NCBI GenBank assembly: GCA_900321595.1
Contig: ONWP01000230.1
Span: 1 to 5,689 of the forward strand
DNA from: an uncultured Eubacteriales bacterium
GTDB lineage: Bacteria > Bacillota > Clostridia > Oscillospirales > Acutalibacteraceae
Direction: 5' to 3'
Length of the DNA stretch: 5,689 nucleotides
Under the pieces are notes generated by a model that was given only the letters and a program-made list of their open reading frames with translations, searched no databases and was not told where the DNA came from. Of this stretch, positions 1 to 5,562 are shown in pieces. Each line of letters begins with the position of its first letter. Positions within the stretch are counted from its first letter, which is position 1. The position numbers were made by a program, and so were the translations under genes.

Positions 1-74
1 TGATCGACGACGAGGCTGTCGCCGCCGCGGTCAATTATATGACGGAAACGGCGAACAAAGAAGCGCAAAAATAA
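1..74 (+). CDS. 3' end of an unidentified gene (partial)
   Basis: Only the last 23 codons are present; the first complete codon starts at base 3 and the TAA stop is at 72-74. The tail is alanine-rich, mildly amphipathic and helical in character, reading IDDEAVAAAVNYMTETANKE and then AQK. This frame was chosen because it has the G/C-rich third positions seen in the other genes; another frame is also open across the region but encodes an arginine-rich peptide with poor codon use. The family cannot be named from so short a tail; a C-terminal helix like those ending chaperones such as trigger factor is only a guess. No hairpin terminator lies between its stop and the next promoter, so transcription could read through into the isomerase gene. 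Confidence 0.6.
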   Translation, partial: IDDEAVAAAVNYMTETANKEAQK

Positions 75-82
75 AAAAACAC

Positions 83-111
83 TTGTACTTTTCAAAATAA
101 TCTAATATAAT
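83..111 (+). promoter_or_regulatory. Sigma-A-type promoter for the peptidylprolyl isomerase gene
   Basis: A perfect TATAAT -10 (106-111) lies 17 bases downstream of a weak -35, TTGTAC (83-88), in an A/T-rich stretch that contrasts with the GC-rich surroundings. Transcription would begin near 118, leaving a leader of about 80 bases before the start codon at 198. The -35 matches the consensus only at TTG, so the -10 carries most of the evidence. Confidence 0.7.
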
Positions 112-121
112 AGATAGGTAA

Positions 122-150
122 CGGGTCGGCGGAGCAGCGTCTGCCGCCCG
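122..150 (+). other. GC-rich hairpin in the leader of the isomerase gene
   Basis: CGGG and CGGC (122-125 and 127-130) can pair with GCCG and CCCG (143-146 and 147-150), leaving a single-base bulge at 126 and a 12-base loop. No T-run follows, so this is not an intrinsic terminator. It lies just after the predicted transcription start and well before the ribosome binding site, so it could stabilise the 5' end of the mRNA or simply reflect GC-rich sequence. No known riboswitch or leader class is recognised. Confidence 0.35.
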
Positions 151-197
151 ATTCCTGCGATCAAAGCAAGCAATCGAATCGAAAGGTGTTTTGAACA

Positions 198-2090
198 ATG
201 GCAAAGGACAAAGATCAGATCACGGATGCGTACCGCGCCGAACGGAAAGAGCGTTTGGCGAAACAGGCGAAACAGAGCGGAAAGAAGAAGGCGAGCCATG
301 AAGGCGGCAAGCAGATCCTCGGCAGAGTGATCGCTATCGCGCTGGGCGCGGTCGTTGTCGGGCTTGCGCTTTGGGGTCTGCTGAGCCACTTCGGCGTACC
401 GCAGCGCATGACGAAGGCTGTCTACGTCGACGGCAAGGGCTACAGCCAGAGCGAGCTGAACTTCTACTATATGGCCGCGTATCAGGCACAGATCAACACG
501 GCCAGCTATTACGACCAGAATTACGGCGAGGGCTCCGGCTCTTCGCTGACCGGCTTCGACGCGAACGTGTCCCCGGCCAATCAGACGACCAAGGACGACG
601 ACGGCAACGAGATCAGCTGGGCTGATAAGCTGATGAACACGGCTGTGGATCAGCTCGCGAACGTGAAGCGTCACGTCGCGGCTGCCGAGGAAGCCGGCAT
701 CACGCTTGACGAAGACGCCGAGGCTGAGATCCAGGAGACGCTTGACACCTGGAAGGGCTACGTTGAGGGAAAGAACTACTCCCTGTCTACCCTGCTGAGA
801 TCCCAGTACGGCTCCGGCGTGAATGTGAGCATGTTCACGCGCATCCTGCGCGAGCAGAAGCTTGCCGAGGTCTTTGACGAGCAGAAGGAGAAGGGCTTCG
901 AGGAAGGCGTGGCCGAGGAAGAGATCGTCTCCATCTACGAGGAGTCCGTGACCGACTACGACGTGGTCGATCTGAAGCTCTGGCAGGTCTCTGTCGAGAC
1001 CACCGCCGCCGATGAGGAAGCGGAGGACGTTCCCGCGCTTGAGGACGTCACCGGCGAGGCGCTGGCGGAAACAGCCAGCGAGCCCGCGCTGACCGAGGCG
1101 ACCAGCGAAGCCGACGCGTCGAAGATCGATACGATCGAAAAGGCGCAGGCTGAGGCCGACGCCATCGTCGCGGAGATCAAGGCCGTCTCCAATTACAACG
1201 AGGACACCTTTGTCGAGGTCGTCAACAAGCACGTCGCCGCGGGCGACACGACCGATTACTCGGATCCCGCCAGAACGTCGGTCGAGAAGGTCGCCATGTC
1301 CACGCTGACGAGCAACGTGAGCGCGGACGCCGCGAAGTGGGCCTTTGAAAACAAGGGCGGCGCGTACACGCGTCAGGCCGGCGAGATCTCCACGTTCGCG
1401 GCCACCGACGGCAAATCCGTCTACGTGGTTTACGTGATGAAAGCGCCTTATCAGGACAACAGTCTCGCGGCTTCCGCGCGGCACATCCTGATCAAGTTTG
1501 ACGCCGAGGCGGCGGAGCCTGCCTCCGGCGAGGAAGTGACAGACGCGTCCGGCGAGACCGTCAAGACCCGCGCGCAGGCGCAGGCCGAGGCGGAATCCAT
1601 CCTGGCGGATTACAACAATTACGTCAAGGATCAGAACGACGGCAAGGCCGATGAGGACTACTTCGCCGAGCTGGCCGATAAGTATTCCGAGGACACCGGC
1701 AGCGTCGCCAGCCAGGACGGCTCCGCCAACCCCAACGGCTCCACCGGCGGTCTGATCGCCGACATGGTCAACAACGGCAGCTACGTCAAGAATTTCGAGG
1801 ACTGGGTCTTCTCTGAGGGCGATTACGCCGGCCAGACCCGCGCCGAGGGCGATACCGCCATCATCGAGACGGAGTTCGGCTTCCACATCATGTTCTATGT
1901 GGGCGCGCACGACGAGCCCACCTGGAAGGAAACGATCCGCGAAAACGTCGCGAGCAAGGCGTTCGAGGATTGGGAGAAGTCCTTTGAGGACAGCTTCTCC
2001 GACGAGGATATCGTCCGCAAGGACAGAGTCGTCGCCAAGGTCCAGAAGAACTGTCTGGATGACATCGAACAGCGGCTCACGCAGAGCTGA
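198..2090 (+). CDS. Membrane-anchored parvulin-type peptidylprolyl isomerase (PrsA/SurA-like foldase)
   Basis: The 630-residue product probably catalyses proline cis/trans isomerisation and assists folding of exported proteins outside the membrane. Residues 1-40 are highly charged (Lys/Arg-rich, cytoplasmic); about 41-64 form one hydrophobic membrane segment without a lipobox or clear cleavage site, so a type II anchor is likely. Residues 74-250 resemble a SurA-N/PrsA chaperone region (VYVDGKGYSQSELNFYY near 75-91). Residues 256-415 look like a decayed parvulin fold interrupted by an acidic Ala/Glu-rich insert (about 265-310). Residues 427-566 are a recognisable PpiC domain: ARHILI with H429, KYSED at 495-499, a GG pair at 517-518 and FGFHI with H563. 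The start is supported by AAAGGTG (182-188), nine bases upstream. The gene has its own promoter and terminator, so it can be monocistronic. The class is well supported; clients are unknown, and PrsA proteins are typically shorter lipoproteins. Confidence 0.88.
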   Translation: MAKDKDQITDAYRAERKERLAKQAKQSGKKKASHEGGKQILGRVIAIALGAVVVGLALWGLLSHFGVPQRMTKAVYVDGKGYSQSELNFYYMAAYQAQINTASYYDQNYGEGSGSSLTGFDANVSPANQTTKDDDGNEISWADKLMNTAVDQLANVKRHVAAAEEAGITLDEDAEAEIQETLDTWKGYVEGKNYSLSTLLRSQYGSGVNVSMFTRILREQKLAEVFDEQKEKGFEEGVAEEEIVSIYEESVTDYDVVDLKLWQVSVETTAADEEAEDVPALEDVTGEALAETASEPALTEATSEADASKIDTIEKAQAEADAIVAEIKAVSNYNEDTFVEVVNKHVAAGDTTDYSDPARTSVEKVAMSTLTSNVSADAAKWAFENKGGAYTRQAGEISTFAATDGKSVYVVYVMKAPYQDNSLAASARHILIKFDAEAAEPASGEEVTDASGETVKTRAQAQAEAESILADYNNYVKDQNDGKADEDYFAELADKYSEDTGSVASQDGSANPNGSTGGLIADMVNNGSYVKNFEDWVFSEGDYAGQTRAEGDTAIIETEFGFHIMFYVGAHDEPTWKETIRENVASKAFEDWEKSFEDSFSDEDIVRKDRVVAKVQKNCLDDIEQRLTQS

Positions 2091-2104
2091 CGCAAGCACA
2101 TCAC

Positions 2105-2135
2105 GGCAGCGCATCTTCGGGTGCGCTGTCTTTTT
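2105..2135 (+). terminator. Intrinsic terminator after the isomerase gene
   Basis: GGCAGCGCA (2105-2113) pairs with TGCGCTGTC (2122-2130), with one G-T wobble. The stem can be extended inward by T-G and C-G pairs to close a UUCG tetraloop (2116-2119) in the very stable C(UUCG)G context. Five T residues follow at 2131-2135. The hairpin begins 15 bases after the stop codon and separates the isomerase from the next operon. Confidence 0.92.
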
Positions 2136-2157
2136 ACGCGGAATTTGCAAAATACGG

Positions 2158-2186
2158 TTGTTTCCCCGCGCGTTTTGTGATACCAT
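2158..2186 (+). promoter_or_regulatory. Promoter for the mutarotase / dCMP deaminase / phosphoesterase operon
   Basis: TTGTTT (2158-2163) is followed after 17 bases by TACCAT (2181-2186), a 4/6 match to TATAAT. TGA immediately before the -10 (2178-2180) fits the extended -10 (TGN) element, which can offset a weak -10. Transcription would start near 2193, giving a leader of only about 20 bases. The -10 is imperfect, so this is less certain than the other promoters, but the upstream terminator makes a promoter here necessary. Confidence 0.6.
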
Positions 2187-2213
2187 TAGAAAAACGAAAG
2201 GCAGGTCATCGCT

Positions 2214-2645
2214 ATGTTATATCATATCCCGGCGATCATTCCGCCGGAGCTACTCAAGATCCTGGCGGAGATGGGCCACGGAGACACCATCGTCATCGGG
2301 GACGGCAATTTTCCCGCCGCCGCCAACGCGAAACGGCTGGTGCGCTGCGACGGGCACGGCGTGCCGGAGCTTCTTGACGCCATCCTGACGCTGATGCCGC
2401 TGGACACCTATGTGGAGTCTCCGGCGCGGCTCATGGCGCTGACGCCCGCGGACGCCGCGAAGGGCGATCCGCCGATCTGGGCGGAGTATCAGCGCGTCAT
2501 CGACAGCCATCAGGCGAATGTGAAGATGTCGCAGATCGAACGGTTCGACTTCTACGCGAAGACCCGCGAGGCCTACGCCGTGGTGGCCACCGGCGAAACG
2601 GCACTGTACGCGAATATCATCCTGCAGAAGGGCGTGGTGGTCTGA
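2214..2645 (+). CDS. fucU: FucU-type L-fucose mutarotase (RbsD/FucU family)
   Basis: Family members interconvert sugar anomers, alpha/beta for L-fucose in FucU and pyranose/furanose for ribose in RbsD, so that transporters and kinases or isomerases receive the right form. The 143-residue length matches FucU (about 140). The N-terminal IIPPELLKILAEMGHGD (residues 8-24) closely resembles E. coli FucU as I remember it, including the GHGD signature with the catalytic-type His22, followed by Asp30 and NFPA (32-35). The C-terminal part also matches: ERFDFY (109-114), ATGE (125-128) and LYANIILQKGV (131-141). It is cytoplasmic, with no signal peptide. AAAGG (2197-2201) or AGG (2203-2205) can serve as the ribosome binding site. 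It is the first gene of the operon and stops one base before the deaminase start. No fucose isomerase, kinase or permease is visible, so the actual sugar is uncertain; ribose, deoxyribose or another sugar is possible. Confidence 0.9.
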   Translation: MLYHIPAIIPPELLKILAEMGHGDTIVIGDGNFPAAANAKRLVRCDGHGVPELLDAILTLMPLDTYVESPARLMALTPADAAKGDPPIWAEYQRVIDSHQANVKMSQIERFDFYAKTREAYAVVATGETALYANIILQKGVVV

Positions 2646-2646
2646 C

Positions 2647-3138
2647 ATGGCCAAACGAAGCGACTACATCTCGTGGGACGCGTATTTCATGGGCATCGCG
2701 GAGCTGTCCGCGATGCGCAGCAAGGACCCGAACACCCGGGTCGGCGCCTGCATCGTCAACCCGTCGAACCGCATCCAGTCCGTGGGCTACAACGGATTCC
2801 CGGCCGGCTGCGACGACGACGACTTCCCCTGGGAGCGCGAAGGCGGCGTGCTGGACACGAAATACGCCTACGTCTGTCACGCCGAGCTCAACGCGATCCT
2901 CAATAACCGCGGGCCCAGTCTGGACGGCTGCCGTCTCTACGTGACGCTGTTCCCCTGCAACGAGTGCGCGAAGGCCATCATCCAGAGCGGCATCAAAGAG
3001 GTGCTGTACTGCTCTGACAAATACGCCGATACGGAGGCGACGCAGGCCTCCAAACGGATGCTGACGGCTGCCGGCGTGAAGCTGACGCAGCTCGATTTCG
3101 GGGGCGCCGCCATCACGCTGCGCCTGGGAGGAAACTGA
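2647..3138 (+). CDS. Deoxycytidylate (dCMP) deaminase, zinc-dependent
   Basis: The 163-residue protein belongs to the CDA/dCMP deaminase family and should convert dCMP to dUMP, feeding thymidylate synthesis. The zinc site is complete: CHAELNAI at 77-84 supplies His78 (ligand) and Glu80 (proton shuttle), and PCNECAK at 103-109 supplies Cys104 and Cys107. The dCMP-type signature SKDPNTRVGACIVN (25-38), GYNGFPAGC (47-55), the following acidic DDDDFPW stretch and DTKYAYVCHAE (70-80) distinguish it from cytidine or tRNA-adenosine deaminases. These blocks strongly resemble animal DCTD as I recall it. The start follows the fucU stop by one base; a weak GTGGTGG (2634-2640) inside fucU is the only ribosome binding site, so translation is probably coupled. 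Family enzymes are often activated by dCTP and inhibited by dTTP; this cannot be read from the sequence. The similar bacterial gene comEB is a less exact name. Confidence 0.93.
   Translation: MAKRSDYISWDAYFMGIAELSAMRSKDPNTRVGACIVNPSNRIQSVGYNGFPAGCDDDDFPWEREGGVLDTKYAYVCHAELNAILNNRGPSLDGCRLYVTLFPCNECAKAIIQSGIKEVLYCSDKYADTEATQASKRMLTAAGVKLTQLDFGGAAITLRLGGN
3126..3132 (+). promoter_or_regulatory. Strong ribosome binding site fixing the phosphoesterase start
   Basis: GGGAGGA lies at the end of the deaminase coding sequence, seven bases before the ATG at 3140. It is the best Shine-Dalgarno sequence in the operon. It shows that the phosphoesterase really starts at 3140, one base after the deaminase stop, and therefore has no N-terminal signal peptide. 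Confidence 0.85.
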
Positions 3139-3139
3139 G

Positions 3140-4762
3140 ATGACTACGCAGAAACCTGTCCGCGGATCCGGCCCGGCGCCGGATCATATCCTGCTCTCCA
3201 TCAACGGCGATCCCGCGCATACCATGGCGATCACCTGGCGCACGTGGGAGGAGACCGAAGCCGGCTACGTGCTTTACCGCGAGAAGGGCGATGACGCCTG
3301 GCTGCGCGCCGAGGCCGAAACGCGGCCCTTTATCTCCGACATCGACCGCAGCCGCATGTGGTGGGCGCATCCGGCGGAGCTGACGCCGGAAACGGACTAT
3401 GAATACACCTGCGGCGACGACGCGCACCGCGCGGGACCGTTTTCGTTCCGCACCGCGCCGGAACACGCGACGAAGTGCAAGTTCATCCTCGTCTCCGATC
3501 AGCAGCAGGGCGAGCCGCATGAAAAACCGGATTACACCGTGTTTCACGACTTTCTGGCGGGACTGCTGGCGCAGCACCCGGACACAGCCTTCATCCTGAC
3601 CGGCGGCGACAATACGGACTGCGGTCAGCATGAGGTGCAGTGGAACGGTCTGTTTTCCGGGCTCGCGGGCATCGCGGAGTCGATTCCTTTCATGATGACC
3701 GTCGGCAACCACGACAACCGGGGCTTCCGCAACTACGACACCCATGAGGGCGGCTACTACGCCGAGCCCTGCGAGTTTTTCAACGGACAGTTCCGCGGTG
3801 CGTATCCCTTCAACGGGCCCCAGGGCTGGGAGACGGAAAACTACACCTTTGATTACGGAAACGTCCACGTCGCCGTGCTGGGCGTCAACGAGCCTGTGCT
3901 GGTCAACGACTGGCTGCGCAAGGATCTGGAGCGCTGCTCAAGCACGTGGAAGCTGGGGACGTATCACTTTCCCATCTGCTACGCCGGCTCCGACTGCCAG
4001 AACTACGACGCGTACCCCATGATGCGCCCGTCCATGGAAAAGCTGGATGTGCTGTTCGGCGGGCATGAGCACGGCTTCGCAAGAAGCTTTCCGATGCGCG
4101 ACGAGAGCCTGTACGACCGTCCCAGCGAGGGAACAGTCTTCTACACGCTGGGCAATTCCGGCGAAAACCCGCCCGGCACCTACGCGCTGCCGAAGGTCTG
4201 GCACTGCGCGTTCTACCCGCATGAGGAGAAAAAGTCCATGGCCTGCGTCGCCGAGGTCGACGGGGACCGGCTCACGCTTACGAGCGTGCTCTCCGACGGC
4301 AGGATCGTGGACAGATGCGTCATCGACAAGGGACGCGACGCGATCACGCCGACGGCGCTGCCGCCGATCTACGGCCCCGGGCGCACGCGGATGCTCTTCA
4401 AGGGCGCCGATCCCGGCCTGTGCGCCGCGGGGAAGGCCTGCTTCTGTCAGAACGGCGTCTGGTACGCGCCGCTGGGCGTGCTGGTGGGCTACATCGGCGG
4501 TTCGGTCGAGAAGTTCCCCGGCGGCATGACGCTGGAGGTCTACGGCAAATCCGCCACCTTCCGCGAGGGCCGCACGACGGCGCAGACGAGCGACGGCGAC
4601 CTCTTCCTGCCCGGCCCGGTCAAACGGGGCGCTCAGGGACAGCTCTTCGTCCCCTGCGACGGGTGCCATGCCTTCGGGATGCGTTGGGCGTACGCCGCGC
4701 GGAACAACTTCATCTCGTTTGAGCATATGAGCGAGGCGAAGCCCGTCACGCCGCAGCCGTAA
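3140..4762 (+). CDS. Purple-acid-phosphatase-like metallophosphoesterase with C-terminal copper-amine-oxidase-N-like (stalk) domain
   Basis: The 540-residue protein probably hydrolyses a phosphoester using two metal ions; its substrate is unknown. Residues about 15-107 resemble the fibronectin-III-like N-terminal domain of purple acid phosphatases (MAITWRT at 29-35, DYEYTCG at 86-92, FSFRTAP at 101-107). Residues about 113-345 are the catalytic domain, with metal motifs in order: SDQQ (Asp120), GGDN (Asp157), GNHD (Asn190, His191), YHFP (His276) and GHEH (His309, His311). The first motif is Asp-x-Gln rather than the classical GDxG, a form I associate with bacterial relatives. Residues about 415-528 resemble a copper-amine-oxidase N-terminal or stalk domain (NGVWYAPLGVL at 438-448, then LFVP and a NNFISF end). 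No signal peptide or membrane segment is seen, although this domain set is usually exported. About 15 cysteines include C434-x-C436 and C506-xx-C509. It is the third gene of the operon. Confidence 0.85.
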   Translation: MTTQKPVRGSGPAPDHILLSINGDPAHTMAITWRTWEETEAGYVLYREKGDDAWLRAEAETRPFISDIDRSRMWWAHPAELTPETDYEYTCGDDAHRAGPFSFRTAPEHATKCKFILVSDQQQGEPHEKPDYTVFHDFLAGLLAQHPDTAFILTGGDNTDCGQHEVQWNGLFSGLAGIAESIPFMMTVGNHDNRGFRNYDTHEGGYYAEPCEFFNGQFRGAYPFNGPQGWETENYTFDYGNVHVAVLGVNEPVLVNDWLRKDLERCSSTWKLGTYHFPICYAGSDCQNYDAYPMMRPSMEKLDVLFGGHEHGFARSFPMRDESLYDRPSEGTVFYTLGNSGENPPGTYALPKVWHCAFYPHEEKKSMACVAEVDGDRLTLTSVLSDGRIVDRCVIDKGRDAITPTALPPIYGPGRTRMLFKGADPGLCAAGKACFCQNGVWYAPLGVLVGYIGGSVEKFPGGMTLEVYGKSATFREGRTTAQTSDGDLFLPGPVKRGAQGQLFVPCDGCHAFGMRWAYAARNNFISFEHMSEAKPVTPQP

Positions 4763-4777
4763 ATTTGTCCGAAACGG

Positions 4778-4806
4778 TTGCATTTCGCGCCGGTCGGGAG
4801 TATAAT
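4778..4806 (+). promoter_or_regulatory. Sigma-A-type promoter for pduL
   Basis: TTGCAT (4778-4783), a 17-base spacer, then a perfect TATAAT (4801-4806). Transcription would start near 4813, giving a leader of about 26 bases to the ATG at 4839. The promoter begins 15 bases after the phosphoesterase stop. No hairpin terminator separates them, so operon read-through may add to pduL expression. Confidence 0.8.
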
Positions 4807-4822
4807 CGAAACGACAAAATAT

Positions 4823-4829
4823 GGAAGGA
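4823..4829 (+). promoter_or_regulatory. Ribosome binding site deciding the pduL start
   Basis: GGAAGGA ends nine bases before the ATG at 4839. An in-frame ATG at 4821 overlaps the same bases, but it has no upstream Shine-Dalgarno sequence and would lie only about eight bases from the predicted transcript end. The downstream ATG is therefore preferred. Confidence 0.8.
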
Positions 4830-4838
4830 TTGATACCC

Positions 4839-5405
4839 ATGGAAAAGATATTGGTGGAGACCAGCGCCCGTCATCTGCACGTGACCAGAGAGCATCTGGA
4901 CATCCTGTTCGGCGAGGGCTTTGAGCTGTCCAACAAGAAGTGGCTCAGCCAGCCCGGTCAGTTCGCGACGAATGAGAAGGTGGCGGTCATCGGCGAAAAG
5001 GGCCAGCTGCCGAAGGTCTCCATTTTAGGACCCATCCGCAAGGCGACGCAGGTCGAGCTCAGCGCGACCGACGCCCGCGCCATCGGCGTTGCCGCGCCTG
5101 TGCGCGAGTCCGGCGACGTGGCCGGCTCCGGCAAGTGCAAGCTCGTCGGCCCCTGCGGTGAGGTCGAGCTCGAGGAGGGCGTGATCGTCGCGAAGCGTCA
5201 CATCCACATGACCCCCGCCGACGCGGAGCACTTCGGCGTGAAGGACAGTCAGATCGTCTCCCTGAAGGTCGAATCGGCCGACAGAAGCCTGACCTTCGGC
5301 GACGTGGTCGTGCGCGTGAACGAGAACTTCTCGCTGGCCTGCCATATCGATACGGACGAAGCGAACGCCTGCGGCGGCGCGACCGAGGGCGAGATCATTC
5401 TCTGA
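4839..5405 (+). CDS. pduL: Phosphate propanoyltransferase / phosphotransacylase, PduL family
   Basis: The 188-residue enzyme should interconvert acyl-CoA plus phosphate with acyl-phosphate plus CoA (acetyl or propanoyl), usually paired with an acetate or propionate kinase, which is not in this window. It consists of two similar PTAC-type halves. The two-zinc site appears intact: SARHLH gives His12 and His14, TQVELS gives Glu73, AKRHIHM gives His121 and His123, and CHIDTDEAN gives His169; Arg67 in GPIRK matches the conserved active-site arginine as I recall the structure. Using the ATG at 4839, the conserved core begins within a few residues of the N-terminus, leaving no room for the encapsulation peptide (about 20 residues) of microcompartment PduL proteins. 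With no shell-protein gene nearby, a cytosolic, Pta-like role is inferred. It has its own promoter and terminator. The six-residue-longer form starting at 4821 is less likely. Confidence 0.93.
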   Translation: MEKILVETSARHLHVTREHLDILFGEGFELSNKKWLSQPGQFATNEKVAVIGEKGQLPKVSILGPIRKATQVELSATDARAIGVAAPVRESGDVAGSGKCKLVGPCGEVELEEGVIVAKRHIHMTPADAEHFGVKDSQIVSLKVESADRSLTFGDVVVRVNENFSLACHIDTDEANACGGATEGEIIL

Positions 5406-5426
5406 TCCGACGCGAGATCCCGGATC
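5404..5426 (+). repeat. Short inverted repeat overlapping the pduL stop codon
   Basis: GATCCG (5404-5409) and CGGATC (5421-5426) form a perfect six-base inverted repeat with an 11-base loop, followed by an A-run. It is not a + strand terminator because no T-run follows. It may protect the mRNA 3' end or be chance. Confidence 0.3.
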
Positions 5427-5439
5427 GAAAAAAGGATAC

Positions 5440-5472
5440 GGAGCTGTGCCGTTCGGCGCGGCTCCTTTTTTT
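5440..5472 (+). terminator. Intrinsic terminator after pduL
   Basis: GGAGCTGTGCC (5440-5450) pairs with GGCGCGGCTCC (5455-5465) in an 11-base stem with two G-T wobbles and a GTTC loop, followed by seven T residues (5466-5472). The A-run plus GGA at about 5428-5436 is complementary to TCC plus the T-run, so either a longer interrupted stem or a competing pairing is possible. Termination on the minus strand would be weak, because six bases separate the stem from the T-run there. Confidence 0.92.
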
Positions 5473-5502
5473 GCGGAATCGAAGATCGTTTGCGCCGGTC
5501 GA

Positions 5503-5531
5503 TTGCAATTGACAGCAATGTCTGCTATAAT
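5503..5531 (+). promoter_or_regulatory. Sigma-A-type promoter with extended -10 for the 3'-terminal gene
   Basis: TTGCAA (5503-5508), a 17-base spacer, then a perfect TATAAT (5526-5531) preceded by TGC (5523-5525), an extended -10. Transcription would start near 5538, about 25 bases before the ATG at 5563. A perfect TTGACA at 5509-5514 is only 11 bases from the -10 and cannot be the -35 partner. Confidence 0.82.
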
Positions 5532-5562
5532 GGAATTAAGCATAAAAAGGAGCTGATAATCC

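Noticed and set aside
102..2186. A 694-codon open frame on the minus strand, antisense to the isomerase gene
   Set aside because: Its product is a Leu/Val/Gly/Arg-rich sequence without a recognisable domain. It mirrors the GC-rich codon use of the + strand gene, which has clear parvulin motifs, a ribosome binding site, a promoter and a terminator.
4769..4787. Inverted repeat CGAAA / TTTCG around the pduL -35 as an operator
   Set aside because: Five-base arms are expected by chance, and no regulator gene or second copy is present.
4821..4838. Upstream in-frame ATG as the pduL start
   Set aside because: It has no Shine-Dalgarno sequence, overlaps the ribosome binding site of the next ATG and is about eight bases from the predicted transcript start.
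3938..4840. A 300-codon minus-strand open frame (and similar ones at 3113-3868 and 5025-5564)
   Set aside because: These are antisense shadows of well-identified genes and give Arg/Ala/Gly-rich products with no family resemblance.
5509..5514. A perfect TTGACA as -35 for the last gene
   Set aside because: It lies only 11 bases from the TATAAT; TTGCAA at 5503 has the correct 17-base spacing.
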